64,000 bases of DNA from RPQJ01 sp963846315 (GTDB taxonomy: Bacteria; Pseudomonadota; Gammaproteobacteria; Steroidobacterales; Steroidobacteraceae): assembly GCA_963846315.1 (NCBI GenBank), contig CAWJVM010000015.1, positions 133,353 through 197,352 of the forward strand, in the 5' to 3' direction. Shown here piece by piece: positions 32,176 through 41,632 of the stretch. The position numbers and the translations under genes are program-made. Position 1 is the stretch's first letter. Each line of letters opens with the position of its first letter. The notes beneath the pieces are model-generated. The model was not told the DNA's origin. It worked only from the letters and a program-made list of their open reading frames with translations, and made no database searches.

Positions 32176-33549
32176 ATGCAGTGCTGCCAGTTGGCCGGCA
32201 CGTCTCGGATGACGCAGGCCTCCATGGTGATCTTGCTTGCGGCCACGCTGGCGACGAATCTCCTGCTTTGGCCGGCCCGGGCGGCCGCTGTCGATGCCAT
32301 TCCGCAGGCTGCCGAACGAGACCTGGAGCAAGCGGCGGCGGCCGCGCCTGAGATCCGTCTCGGGCCACTGGTGTTCGGAATGAGCCTCGAGGAGATCCAG
32401 GCGGCCGTGCCCGACGCGAGTTGGCAACCGACGTCCCGGTCCAAGTTCACGGGCCGCCCTTTCGGCATTGTCGCCGCGGATGCCATCGACTTCGGTGGGC
32501 AGCGCATGGAAGTCAGGGTGCGCGAAGAGAAATACGATCGCGATATCGTCCTGACCTCGCGCAGCACCGAATCCAGCGCGCAGGCTTGTGAGCGGGCCGG
32601 CCTCGACTTCCTCAGCGCGCTCGAAAGCAGCGCCGGCACATTGCAGGCGGGTACGAGTTCATACGGCGAAGCTGTGTCGTTCGGGCGCGGTTCGACGGTG
32701 TTGTTCACGGCGTTCGACGACCGCAGCCGCCTGCTGACACGCAATCGGGCGCAGCGCGCGCCTGTCGATCGGATGGGCCTGGCGACGAAGCGCGAGGCAG
32801 AGCGCCTGGAAGTCAAAGGCTCCGTCACCTACGACGCGCGCAGCGCCGGAAACTGCGTCTTTACCGTCACCGTCATCAGTTGGCGTCAGCGGCCACCCTT
32901 CGAAGTGATCGCGTACGACGAATCCAGGGTCGTCCGCCGCATCAGCATTGGTGACCGCCATCGCCTGGCAAGCCAGCTGAACATTGCAGCCGACGAGATC
33001 GTGGTGCCGCAACAGTGCCAGGTCAGCCGGCAGACTGGCGCGGTCCTCGTGTGCCGCCCGGGCGCCAATGCAACGGCTGACCCAGACATCGAGGGTGTCG
33101 CCGGCCGCTACGCGGGTGCGATGGCTTTCGACCTGTCCGGTCTCGACCGTGACGATCCACAACCGGTGTTGGTCGAGATACCCGTGCGTGTCGCGCGTTC
33201 CGACGTGCGGCCGCTGAGCTTTGCCGGGCCGGTCGTGCCGATGTCCGAGGTCGCGTTCGATGCGGTACCGCCGGGACAGGAGATCCAGCGGGCGTTTCCC
33301 TCGCAAGCGCTGCGCGATGGGGTTGGAGCGGTGGTCGAAGCTGTCTGTGAAGTGCAGCGCGACGGTTCGCTCGTCTGCCGCCGGTCGACGGTGCGCCAGA
33401 CCAACGGGTTGTCCGACTTCGCCGCTGGTTTCGAACGAGCGGTCGAGAAGTTGCTGCCGTTGTACCGGGCCGGACCGGTCATGAAGAACGGGACGCCGAG
33501 TGCGGGCGCGGTGTTCGGCATGGCCGTCGCATTCAAGGTCGCCGAGTAG
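32176..33549 (+). CDS. Exported protein of unknown family, paralogue 1
   Basis: A 457-residue protein with an N-terminal hydrophobic signal/anchor (residues about 15-40) and no known enzyme motif. Conserved-looking pieces are RLGPLVFGMSLEEIQAAVP near the N-terminus of the mature part and AMAFDLSGLDRDDPQPV in the second half. The C-terminal 90 residues (EAVCEVQRDGSLVCRRST, FERAVEKLLPLYRAGP) recall the TonB C-terminal domain. The next gene is a clear paralogue in tandem. Start ATG 32176 has GGGAG eight bases upstream. Confidence 0.82.
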   Translation: MQCCQLAGTSRMTQASMVILLAATLATNLLLWPARAAAVDAIPQAAERDLEQAAAAAPEIRLGPLVFGMSLEEIQAAVPDASWQPTSRSKFTGRPFGIVAADAIDFGGQRMEVRVREEKYDRDIVLTSRSTESSAQACERAGLDFLSALESSAGTLQAGTSSYGEAVSFGRGSTVLFTAFDDRSRLLTRNRAQRAPVDRMGLATKREAERLEVKGSVTYDARSAGNCVFTVTVISWRQRPPFEVIAYDESRVVRRISIGDRHRLASQLNIAADEIVVPQQCQVSRQTGAVLVCRPGANATADPDIEGVAGRYAGAMAFDLSGLDRDDPQPVLVEIPVRVARSDVRPLSFAGPVVPMSEVAFDAVPPGQEIQRAFPSQALRDGVGAVVEAVCEVQRDGSLVCRRSTVRQTNGLSDFAAGFERAVEKLLPLYRAGPVMKNGTPSAGAVFGMAVAFKVAE

Positions 33550-33553
33550 CCGC

Positions 33554-34987
33554 ATGTGGGGCCGGACGGGCCGTGTCCCATTCGCTGGCACTGACGTAGT
33601 CGCGGCGGCGTTGCTGCTGGTGGCGTCGTCGTTGCTGTCAGCGCCCGGAGCATTCGGGCAGGCGACACTCACTGCTGCAAGAATGCCGCTCGGCGTCGGC
33701 CCCTTCGTTCTTGGCACGAGCCTTGACGAAATCAAGAGCGCCGCGCCGCAGATTTCATGGCGCAACGAGAGGGTCTCGAGGTTCACCGGTCGCGTGTTTT
33801 CGATCCGTTCGGACGATACCTTGCCGATCGCCGGAATCGAGTTCGAAGTGGGCGCGCTGGCCCACTACTACCAGCACGGGTTGAGCCTGGAAGGTGCCAC
33901 CCATGTCGCGGACGCCGCTGCATGCGAGCAGGCCGGAGTGGCCGTACTCGCTGCGCTCGAGTCGCAGGCGGGGCCATTCGCGAGCCACTCGCCACGCACC
34001 GTTCCGCCCTCGGCGCCGGCGCTGCAGTGGAACGTGCAGCGATCGCCAAGTGGCGCGGTCACCGTGATGCCGTCGCCGAGCTTCGGGGGCCCGGGCGGCC
34101 GGACCGAAGGCGAAACCGTGCGCGTCGGTGCGGCGTCCAGCGCGTTGGTCGAGGCGTTCGACAGCCAGTACCGCAGCCGTTCGCGGCAGAAGTTGCTCGG
34201 GCCGGGCCCCGCGTACCTGCGGTTGAGTGCGTTCAACCGCGGCGCCGACTACTCGGTCCAGGCGAAGGTCGAGTACGGCAGAGACAGCGTGGTCAACTGC
34301 GCCATGCGGGTCGAACTCGAACGCTGGACCCAACCGCCTGTGCCGCAGACTTTCGATACCGCGAAGGCGAGGACGCTCGGCCATTTGACCGTGGCCGAGC
34401 GCCACCTGGTGCAGGCTCCAGATGTTGTCGGTGGCGATGCAATCGATGTCGAACTGTTCTGTGACATCGATCGCCGCACGGGCTGGACGTTCAGTTGCGG
34501 CGTGGTCAGCCCCGCAAGCATAAGCGCGGCGCAGGAGGCAGTCGCGCAGCGCCTGGCGCGGCTGGTGGCATTCGACATGAGTGGCGTGGACCGCGACGAC
34601 CCGCAGATGATGCGGGGAACCGTGCGCGTGCGTGTCGACCCGGCGGACCGCAAGCCGATCGATTTTCTCGACGCGACAAGAACCCCGCTGGATGACGTCG
34701 AGTTCGAGGAGCAACCCGGCGCCGAGGACGACGCGCCCGCCTTTCCGCCGTTCGCGGCGAACGCCGGCGCCGAAGTCGAGGTGCCGTTGACCTGCCGCAT
34801 CCAGGTCGATGGCTCGCTCATCTGCGCGTGCAAGCAGCCCGCGGTGGACGCCGAGCCAAGGGCAGTCGTCGCGAGCGCGTGTCGCGTTGCCGGTACGCGC
34901 TACCGTGCCGTGCCGTCGTTGCGCAGCGGTGCGCCGAGCGCCGGTCGCGTGATCGACCTGACGGTCCGCGTGCGGCCGGAGTCCTGA
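33554..34987 (+). CDS. Exported protein of unknown family, paralogue 2
   Basis: The product has 477 residues, starts four bases after paralogue 1 and shares its plan: a hydrophobic leader (VVAAALLLVASSLLSAPGAF), GVGPFVLGTSLDEIKSAAP, and VAFDMSGVDRDDPQMMRG, then a C-terminal segment with CRIQVDGSLICACKQPAV that is TonB-C-like but less regular. The two genes are surely co-transcribed and arose by duplication. No catalytic residues were recognised. The frame extends back to 33500 but the ATG at 33554 fits the spacing. It converges with puuB. Confidence 0.82.
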   Translation: MWGRTGRVPFAGTDVVAAALLLVASSLLSAPGAFGQATLTAARMPLGVGPFVLGTSLDEIKSAAPQISWRNERVSRFTGRVFSIRSDDTLPIAGIEFEVGALAHYYQHGLSLEGATHVADAAACEQAGVAVLAALESQAGPFASHSPRTVPPSAPALQWNVQRSPSGAVTVMPSPSFGGPGGRTEGETVRVGAASSALVEAFDSQYRSRSRQKLLGPGPAYLRLSAFNRGADYSVQAKVEYGRDSVVNCAMRVELERWTQPPVPQTFDTAKARTLGHLTVAERHLVQAPDVVGGDAIDVELFCDIDRRTGWTFSCGVVSPASISAAQEAVAQRLARLVAFDMSGVDRDDPQMMRGTVRVRVDPADRKPIDFLDATRTPLDDVEFEEQPGAEDDAPAFPPFAANAGAEVEVPLTCRIQVDGSLICACKQPAVDAEPRAVVASACRVAGTRYRAVPSLRSGAPSAGRVIDLTVRVRPES

Positions 34988-35021
34988 TCCTGCATGACGG
35001 AAATCCAACGAGGCGAGGCGC

Positions 35022-36302
35022 CTACAGCAGGTCCTTGAGCCGGAACCAGAGCATTGCGAGCACGAGTCCCGGCATGCGCAGGGCGGGGCCCCCGGGGAAA
35101 TCGTGGTGCCTGAGTTGCGTGAATAGATCAAAGCGCTCGGCCTGTCCCGCGATGGTCTCGGCCACCATCTGTCCTGCGACGCCGGTCAGCGCGATGCCGT
35201 GCCCCGAGAATCCCTGCAGGTAATACACGTTCGGCGCGATGCGCCCGAAGTCGGGCGCGCGACTCATGGTGATGTCGACGTGCCCGCCCCAGGCGAAGTC
35301 GATCTTCGCATCGGCAAGCGATGGGAAGACATTGAGCATCCGCTCGCGCGTTGCCCGGGCGGTGTTGCGCGCATCGCGACCAGAGTAGCTGACCCGGCCG
35401 CCGAACAGCAGGCGGTGGTCGTCCGAGCGGCGGAAATAATCGAGCACGAAGTTGACGTCGGACACGGCGATGTTCTCGTGCATCAGCGCCTCGATGCGCG
35501 CCTGCCCGAGCCGCTCGGTGGCGATGACGTACGTGCCGACCGGCATGATGCGGTCGCGCAGCTTCTTCGAGATCGTCTCGTCGATGAACGCGTTGCAGCA
35601 CAGCGCGACGTGCCTCGCCCGCACCGTCTGGCCGCCGCGTGTGCGCAGCTTCACGGTGGCGCCGTGCTCGATGCCGACGACCAGTGCCTGTTCGTAAATC
35701 GAAACGCCCGCCGCCGCCGCCGCGGCCGCGAGTCCCAGTGTGTAATTCAGCGGATGAAGGTGCCCGCTGCGGTCGTCGCGCAGGCCGCCGATGTAGCGAT
35801 CGGTGTCGAGCACCGCACTCAGTTCGGCCCGGTCGAGCCAGCGGGTGCCGGTGTAGCCGTAGCCATTCAATTCGTCCTGGTGTGCTTGCAGGTCGGACAC
35901 CTGGCGCGGCTTGAGCGCGGCGTGCAGGTGGCCCCAGTGCAGGTCGCAGTCGATGCGGTGCTTCCCGATCAGGTCCCGCATCAGGTCGAGTGCCGCCACC
36001 GAGATGTCGAACATCTTCCTTGCGTCGGCCTCACCCACCTGTGCGACCAGCTTGTCCTGGCTGCACGCGTAACCGACGATTGCCTGGCCGCCGCTGCGCC
36101 CCGACGCGCCGAAGCCGATGCGGTGGCCCTCGAGCAGCACGACCTTGTAGCCGCGTTCGGCGAGGAACAACGCCGTCGCACAGCCGGCGATGCCGCCACC
36201 CACGACGCAGACATCGGCATCGACGTCACCCGTCAAGGCCGGGTGACCGGGCGCGGGATTCGCCGAGGCGGCGTAGTACGAATCGATATGCTCGACCGGC
36301 AT
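35022..36302 (-). CDS. puuB: Gamma-glutamylputrescine oxidase-like FAD enzyme
   Basis: FAD-dependent oxidation of gamma-glutamylputrescine to gamma-glutamyl-gamma-aminobutyraldehyde. The DAO-fold protein (426 residues) starts with the dinucleotide motif DVCVVGGGIAGCATALFLAE and the GFGASGRSGGQ loop typical of PuuB-type oxidases; YYLQGFSGHGIALTGVAGQM is near the end. It is four bases downstream of puuA on the same strand, so the two are one operon. Sequence gives the family; the substrate comes from the context. Confidence 0.9.
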   Translation of the reverse strand: MPVEHIDSYYAASANPAPGHPALTGDVDADVCVVGGGIAGCATALFLAERGYKVVLLEGHRIGFGASGRSGGQAIVGYACSQDKLVAQVGEADARKMFDISVAALDLMRDLIGKHRIDCDLHWGHLHAALKPRQVSDLQAHQDELNGYGYTGTRWLDRAELSAVLDTDRYIGGLRDDRSGHLHPLNYTLGLAAAAAAAGVSIYEQALVVGIEHGATVKLRTRGGQTVRARHVALCCNAFIDETISKKLRDRIMPVGTYVIATERLGQARIEALMHENIAVSDVNFVLDYFRRSDDHRLLFGGRVSYSGRDARNTARATRERMLNVFPSLADAKIDFAWGGHVDITMSRAPDFGRIAPNVYYLQGFSGHGIALTGVAGQMVAETIAGQAERFDLFTQLRHHDFPGGPALRMPGLVLAMLWFRLKDLL

Positions 36303-36306
36303 GGCT

Positions 36307-37677
36307 TCAGCTCGTGGTCAGGTACCAGTCGTAATCGATGGCCGGCACGTGGGAATTGAAATCCTGCATCTCGCCGCGGCGGGTCTGCGCGTACAGGTTG
36401 GCGAAGCGTTCACCAAGGTATTCCCGCGCGAACTCGCTGCGTTCGAACACGCCGAGCGCCTCGGGCCAGGACTGTGGAATCGTCGGGGTCGTGTCGCGGT
36501 ATGCATTGCCTGCCAGCACGGGGCCCGGATCGAGCTTGCGTGTGAGTCCCAGGTGCATGCCGGCAAGCACGATGGCGGAGAGCAAGTACGGGTTGGCGTC
36601 GGCGCCGGCGATGCGGTGCTCGACGCGCCGACTGGCAGGCGGGCCGTGCGGGACGCGGAACGCGACACCTCGGTTGTTGACGGACCAGCTTGGGTTGAGC
36701 GGCACGTAGGCCTCGGGCTGGAAGCGGCGGTACGAATTGGCCGTGGGTGCGCAGATCGCGATCGCGTCGTTCATCGTCGCGGCGAGGCCACCGATCGCAT
36801 GCCGCAATCGTTCACTGCCTGCCGCGTCATTGGCCTCGAATATGTTGCGACCAGCCGCATCGAGCACGCTGATGTGCAGGTGCGCGCCGCTGCCAGCGTG
36901 GTCACGGTATGGCTTCGGCATGAACGTCGCTTCCATGCCGTGCTGCAGGGCCACGCCTTTCACCAGTCGCTTGAGACGAATCGCGTGGTCGCAGGCGAGC
37001 AGGGGATCGTCGACGTGGTGCAGGTTCACTTCGAACTGGCCGGGGCCGTATTCGGCGAGCACGGTGCCGACCGGCAGTTCCTGCTCGCGTGCGGCGGCGT
37101 CGATCGCACTGAGCACGGCCGAGTACTCGTTCAGCTCCTGCATCGAGTTGATCTGGGTCTTCACTTCGCGGCGGCCGGTCAGTGGCTGGTGCGGCGGCTG
37201 TGCGTTGCCCTCCGGCGTACGCTCGCGGTCGACGAGGTAGAACTCGAGTTCGACCGCCATCACCGGCTGCAGCCCCAGCGCGGTGAAGCGCGCGACGACA
37301 TGCTCCAGCACGTGACGCGGATCGCCATGGAACGGCGTCCGGTCGTGCTCGTACATGCTGATCTGCATCTGCGCGATCTGGTCGCCGAGCCACGGTACCG
37401 GCACGAGGCTGCCCGCGATCGGCAGGCACACGCGATCCGCGTCGCCTTCGTCAAAACCCAGGCCAGTGGACTGCACCGTGCCGCCGAGCACGTCGAGCGC
37501 AAACATCGAGCCGGGCAGCAGCAGACCCAGGTCGTGCACGCCTTCAAGTTCTGCAGCCGTAACTCGCTTGCCGCGCGGGATGCCCATGAGGTCGGCGAGC
37601 AGCAGATCGACGAAGCGCACTTGCGGACGACGCTTCAGCCAGGCGGCGGCCGGCCCGAATTCCGCAAACTGCGGCAT
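36307..37677 (-). CDS. puuA: Gamma-glutamylpolyamine synthetase (glutamine synthetase family), copy 1
   Basis: ATP-dependent joining of glutamate to putrescine or another polyamine, the first step of the Puu pathway. GS fold in 456 residues: MAVELEFYLVDRE, the ATP/metal region GSGAHLHISVLD, the nucleotide-loop region PTANSYRRF and the C-terminal RIAGADANPYL. The N-terminus is shorter than in classical GlnA, and the adenylylation Tyr site is not obvious. It is upstream of puuB and divergent from puuD. A second, distinct copy lies at 38677. Confidence 0.9.
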   Translation of the reverse strand: MPQFAEFGPAAAWLKRRPQVRFVDLLLADLMGIPRGKRVTAAELEGVHDLGLLLPGSMFALDVLGGTVQSTGLGFDEGDADRVCLPIAGSLVPVPWLGDQIAQMQISMYEHDRTPFHGDPRHVLEHVVARFTALGLQPVMAVELEFYLVDRERTPEGNAQPPHQPLTGRREVKTQINSMQELNEYSAVLSAIDAAAREQELPVGTVLAEYGPGQFEVNLHHVDDPLLACDHAIRLKRLVKGVALQHGMEATFMPKPYRDHAGSGAHLHISVLDAAGRNIFEANDAAGSERLRHAIGGLAATMNDAIAICAPTANSYRRFQPEAYVPLNPSWSVNNRGVAFRVPHGPPASRRVEHRIAGADANPYLLSAIVLAGMHLGLTRKLDPGPVLAGNAYRDTTPTIPQSWPEALGVFERSEFAREYLGERFANLYAQTRRGEMQDFNSHVPAIDYDWYLTTS

Positions 37678-37915
37678 GACACACCCGTTGTTTAGGATTT
37701 AGCGACGGCTGGGCCGTCCGGGAGCGAGGAGAATAGCCGTTAGCCGCGTTGGGCGGCAAGCCGTGCAGGCGTCGTTGAAAATCGATCCAAGTCCATGTTT
37801 GGCCTGATTTTTGGCCATTTTTTTGCGTTGCGCGGCGACGGCGGGGGGGTGGCTGTGGTTTAATCCTGACCGTCCCCGAATGATGGCCCCCCAAGAGCCG
37901 TCTAGGATTTTAAAC
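37678..37915. promoter_or_regulatory. Divergent control region of puuA and puuD
   Basis: A possible minus-strand promoter is TTGCCG (37754-37759) with TATTCT (37730-37735), spacer 18. TTGAAAATCGATCCAA at 37775-37790 resembles the TTGA-N8-TCAA sequence next to the PuuR-like gene. AT-rich TTTGGCC direct repeats follow at 37798-37817. The puuD ribosome site AGGA is at 37904. Confidence 0.35.
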
Positions 37916-38671
37916 GTGGCTCGCCACAAACCATTGATCGGCATTCCCGCGGATCGCCGGGTCCTGGGTCCGCACCCTTTCCACTGCGTCGGCGAGAAGT
38001 ACATCGCTGCCGTGGCCGAGGCGGCCGACGCCATCCCGGTCCTGCTCCCCGCGCTGGGTGAGCGCGACCTCGACGCGCTGTTGTCGCAGCTCGACGGCAT
38101 CCTGCTGACTGGCAGTCCTTCCAATGTCGAGCCGCATCGCTACCTCGGCCCCGCCAGCGAACCCGAGACGCTGCACGATCCACACCGCGATGAAACGACG
38201 TTGCCGCTGATTCCGCAGGCCATCGCAACGGGCCTCCCCCTGTTCGCCGTGTGTCGCGGGTTCCAGGAAATGAACGTCGCCTTCGGCGGCACGCTCTGGC
38301 AGAAAGTGCAGGACGTCCCGGGCATGCAGGACCACCGTGAAGACAAGGAGCAACCGCTCGAGGTCCAGTACGCGCCGGCCCACGAGGTGGAACTCGTGCG
38401 GGGCGGCTACCTGCACGGACTTGCGGGCACCGAGCGAGTCCGGGTGAACTCGCTGCACTCGCAGGGCGTGCAGACCCTCGGCCGCGAGCTCGAAGTCGAA
38501 GCGCGCGCTGCCGACGGACTGATCGAAGCGTTCCGCGTCCGCAACGCGCCAGGCTTTGCGCTCGCAGTGCAGTGGCACCCGGAATGGCAGGTCCTGCAGA
38601 ACCCTTTTTCGCACGCCTTGTTCGCTGCCTTCGGCGACGCGGCGCGCGCACGCATCAACGCACGGAAGTAG
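37916..38671 (+). CDS. puuD: Gamma-glutamyl-GABA hydrolase
   Basis: Class I glutamine-amidotransferase-fold hydrolase that frees GABA from gamma-glutamyl-GABA, completing the Puu pathway. In 251 residues (E. coli PuuD 254) the nucleophile elbow is seen as FAVCRGFQEMN, with LLTGSPSNVEP upstream and the His-Glu pair in VQWHPEWQ. GTG at 37916 is chosen because AGGA is eight bases upstream and the conserved part begins there; ATGs at 37880 and 37883 are possible. The next gene starts five bases after its stop. Confidence 0.92.
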   Translation: MARHKPLIGIPADRRVLGPHPFHCVGEKYIAAVAEAADAIPVLLPALGERDLDALLSQLDGILLTGSPSNVEPHRYLGPASEPETLHDPHRDETTLPLIPQAIATGLPLFAVCRGFQEMNVAFGGTLWQKVQDVPGMQDHREDKEQPLEVQYAPAHEVELVRGGYLHGLAGTERVRVNSLHSQGVQTLGRELEVEARAADGLIEAFRVRNAPGFALAVQWHPEWQVLQNPFSHALFAAFGDAARARINARK

Positions 38672-38676
38672 TTTTC

Positions 38677-40014
38677 ATGAGCACCCCGATCCAGCAGTTT
38701 TTCAAGGAACACGGCATCTCGGAAGTCGAGGCCGTCGTCCCCGACATGGCAGGCATCGCGCGCGGCAAGGTGATGCCCGCGATGAAGTTCGCGGAAGACG
38801 AGGGCATGCGCATGCCCGAGAGCATCTTCCTGCAGACGGTTACGGGCGATTACCCGGACGACGACCGTGCCATCAGCCCGTCGGAAATCGACATCGTGCT
38901 GAAGGCCGACCCGAACACGACGCGAGTCGTCCCGTGGGCCGCCGAGCCGACCGCGCAGGTCATCCACGACAGCTATTACTCTGACGGCCGCCCGGTGACG
39001 ATGGCGCCGCGCTACGTGCTGCGCCACATCCTCGACCTCTACGCGCAGAAGGGCTGGAAGCCGATCGTCGCGCCGGAACTCGAGTTCTACCTGGTCGAGC
39101 CGAACATCGACGCCGACTATCCGCTCAAGCCGCCGGTGGGTCGCTCGGGCCGGCCGGAAATCGGCCGCCAGTCGTACAGCATCGCCGCGGTCAACGAGTT
39201 CGATCCGTTGTTCGACGACATCTATGCGTTCTGCGAAGCGCAGGAAATCGAGATCGATACGCTGATCCACGAGGACGGGGCCGCGCAGATGGAGATCAAC
39301 CTGATCCACGGCGACGCGATGTCGCTTGCGGACCAGGTGTTCATGTTCAAGCGCACGGCGCGTGAAGCCGCGTTCCGGCACAAGATGTACGCGACGTTCA
39401 TGGCGAAGCCGATGGCGCGCGAGCCGGGCAGCGCGATGCACATCCACCAGAGCATCGTCGACGCCAAGACCGGCAAGAACGTGTTCAGCGACAAGGACGG
39501 CAACCCGACCCCGCTGTTCTTCTCGCACATCGCCGGCCTGCAGAAGTACCTGCCGCAGGCAATGGCGCTGTTCGCGCCGAACGTGAATTCGTTCCGCCGC
39601 ATCATCCTGCGCCACCTCGCGCCCATCAACACGCAGTGGGGTTACGACAACCGCACCGCTGGCCTGCGCGTGCCGATCTCGAACCCGGACAACCGTCGCG
39701 TCGAAAACCGTCTCGCCGGGGCGGACGCCAATCCCTACCTGGCGCTCGCCGCCTCGCTGGCTTGCGGTTACCTCGGCATGATGGAAGGCCTGAAGCCGTC
39801 GGAGCCCGTCTCCGGCAGCGCGTACGACCTGCCGTTCAACCTGCCGCGCAGCCTCGAGGAATCGGTGCGCCTGTTGCGCGACTGCCGCACGCTGATCGAC
39901 ACGCTCGGCGACCGCTTCGTGCTGGCCTACACCGCGGTCAAGGAAAGCGAGCAGGATACGTTCCTGCAGGTCATCAGCAGCTGGGAGCGCGAGCACTTGC
40001 TGCTGAACGTGTGA
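38677..40014 (+). CDS. Glutamine synthetase family protein, copy 2 (PuuA-like)
   Basis: A 445-residue GS-fold enzyme, probably another gamma-glutamylpolyamine synthetase. Motifs: PIVAPELEFYLVEPN, EPGSAMHIHQSIVD, NVNSFRRI and RLAGADANPYLALAA. It differs clearly from copy 1 in most positions, so the two may prefer different polyamines (putrescine, spermidine, cadaverine). It follows puuD with a GGAAG site about eight bases before ATG 38677 and is separated from the next gene by repeat element B. Confidence 0.9.
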   Translation: MSTPIQQFFKEHGISEVEAVVPDMAGIARGKVMPAMKFAEDEGMRMPESIFLQTVTGDYPDDDRAISPSEIDIVLKADPNTTRVVPWAAEPTAQVIHDSYYSDGRPVTMAPRYVLRHILDLYAQKGWKPIVAPELEFYLVEPNIDADYPLKPPVGRSGRPEIGRQSYSIAAVNEFDPLFDDIYAFCEAQEIEIDTLIHEDGAAQMEINLIHGDAMSLADQVFMFKRTAREAAFRHKMYATFMAKPMAREPGSAMHIHQSIVDAKTGKNVFSDKDGNPTPLFFSHIAGLQKYLPQAMALFAPNVNSFRRIILRHLAPINTQWGYDNRTAGLRVPISNPDNRRVENRLAGADANPYLALAASLACGYLGMMEGLKPSEPVSGSAYDLPFNLPRSLEESVRLLRDCRTLIDTLGDRFVLAYTAVKESEQDTFLQVISSWEREHLLLNV

Positions 40015-40019
40015 GGAAA

Positions 40020-40162
40020 AGGGGTCAGGGGATAGGGGTTAGGGGTTAGTCGGAAGGGGCATCTGTTGCGGTGAAGTCACCTCCACGCGACGCATGCGCC
40101 TCCCCCGACGATCCACCGCACCTCTGCTCCGACTAACCCCTAACCCCTATCCCCTAACCCCT
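40020..40162. repeat. Inverted heptamer-repeat element B
   Basis: Arms 40020-40054 and 40128-40162 are inverted 35-base copies with one mismatch, made of TTAGGGG/ATAGGGG 7-mers ending in TTAGTCGGA. The arm sequence is the same as in element A (396-515), while the 73-base spacer differs. It ends ten bases before the start codon of the following aminotransferase, so that gene's ribosome site is almost all repeat DNA. Confidence 0.85.
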
Positions 40163-40172
40163 TGGCAGATTT

Positions 40173-41567
40173 ATGCGCTCCACCCCCTACCTCGCCGACC
40201 GCACCACCGCCCAATGGCAGGAGCTGGACCGCCAGCACTACCTGCACCCGTTCACGGACTACAAGAACCTGCACGCGAAGGGCTCGCGGGTCATCGTCAA
40301 GGCCGAGGGGGTGTACCTGTACGATTCAGAAGGCAACCGCATGCTCGATGGCATGGCGGGCCTCTGGTGCGTCAACCTGGGGTACGGTCGCAAGGAGCTC
40401 GCCGAGGCCGCCTACCATCAGCTGCTCGAGCTGCCGTACTACAACAGCTTCTTCCAGACGGCCCACCCGCCGGCCATCGAACTCGCGAAGCAGCTGGTCG
40501 ACCTGACGCCACCGCAGTTCAATCGGGTGTTCTTCACGGGCTCGGGCTCGGAAGGCAACGACACAGTCGTGCGCCTGGTGCGCCGCTATTGGGACCTGCT
40601 CGGGCAGCCCGAGCGCAAGGTCATCATCAGCCGGCAGAATGCGTACCACGGCAGCACCATGGCCGGGGCGAGCCTCGGCGGCATGGCGTTCATGCACGAG
40701 CAGGGCGGCCTGCCGATCCCGGACATCGTCCACATCCCGCAGCCGTACTGGTACGGCGAGGGCGGCAGACTCAGTCCGGCCGAGTTCGGCGTGAAGGTCG
40801 CGCACACGCTCGAGCAGAAGATCCTCGAAATGGGACCGCAGAAGATCGCGGCTTTCATCGGCGAACCAATCCAGGGCGCCGGCGGCGTGATCATCCCGCC
40901 GGACACGTACTGGCCGGAAATCCAGAAGATCTGCGACCGCTACGGCATCCTGCTGGTCGCGGACGAGGTCATCTGCGGCTTTGGCCGCACGGGTCACTGG
41001 TTCGGTTCCAATCACTTCGGGATCAAGCCCGACCTCATGACGATTGCCAAGGGCCTGTCCTCCGGCTACCTGCCGATCGGCGGCGTCATGGTGGCGGACC
41101 GGGTGGCCGACGTGATCATCGACCAGGGTGGCGAGTTCGCCCACGGCTTCACCTACTCGGGGCACCCGGCGGCCTGCGCCGTCGCCAGCGTCAACCTGAC
41201 CCTGATCCAGCAGGAAAACCTCGTGTCGCGCACGCACGACGAGACCGGCCCCTACCTCGCCAGGAAGTGGCGCGACATTTCGGAGCATCCGCTGGTGGGC
41301 GAGGCGCGGTCCGTCGGCCTGATCGGCGCTTTGGAACTGGTCAAGGACAAAGGCTCGCGCACGTTCTTCGACAACCGCGGCGAGGTCGGCACGATCTGCC
41401 GCGATTTCTGCTTCGAGAACGGCCTGATCATGCGCGCCGTGCGGGACACGATGATCATTTCGCCGCCGCTCGTGATCAGCCGCGAGCAGCTCGACGAGCT
41501 GGCCGAGAAAGCCTGGCGCTGCCTCGACCTGACGTACGCCCGCTGCCGCGACGAAGGTCGGTTGTAG
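40173..41567 (+). CDS. spuC: Class III aminotransferase, putrescine:pyruvate (SpuC) type
   Basis: PLP-dependent transfer of the terminal amino group of putrescine, cadaverine or GABA to pyruvate. The protein (464 residues) begins with the HYLHPFTDYKNL motif of SpuC-like enzymes. It then has VFFTGSGSEGNDTVVRLVRR, VADEVICGFGRTG and the PLP lysine in TIAKGLSSGYLPIGG. It gives an alternative, non-glutamylated route beside PuuA-D. Start ATG 40173, with only a weak ribosome site because repeat element B ends just upstream. PotF genes follow. Confidence 0.9.
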   Translation: MRSTPYLADRTTAQWQELDRQHYLHPFTDYKNLHAKGSRVIVKAEGVYLYDSEGNRMLDGMAGLWCVNLGYGRKELAEAAYHQLLELPYYNSFFQTAHPPAIELAKQLVDLTPPQFNRVFFTGSGSEGNDTVVRLVRRYWDLLGQPERKVIISRQNAYHGSTMAGASLGGMAFMHEQGGLPIPDIVHIPQPYWYGEGGRLSPAEFGVKVAHTLEQKILEMGPQKIAAFIGEPIQGAGGVIIPPDTYWPEIQKICDRYGILLVADEVICGFGRTGHWFGSNHFGIKPDLMTIAKGLSSGYLPIGGVMVADRVADVIIDQGGEFAHGFTYSGHPAACAVASVNLTLIQQENLVSRTHDETGPYLARKWRDISEHPLVGEARSVGLIGALELVKDKGSRTFFDNRGEVGTICRDFCFENGLIMRAVRDTMIISPPLVISREQLDELAEKAWRCLDLTYARCRDEGRL

Positions 41568-41606
41568 CGGGCGGGTGCCGCGCCCGAATCAGGGGCGGAC
41601 GGGTTG

Positions 41607-41632
41607 CCGTGCTGCACCGAAGTGCGGCACGG
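41607..41632 (+). other. Hairpin between aminotransferase and potF
   Basis: CCGTGCTGCAC and GTGCGGCACGG form an 11-pair stem (one T-G wobble) with a CGAA loop. No T-run follows, so it may be an RNA processing or stability element rather than a terminator. Confidence 0.45.
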
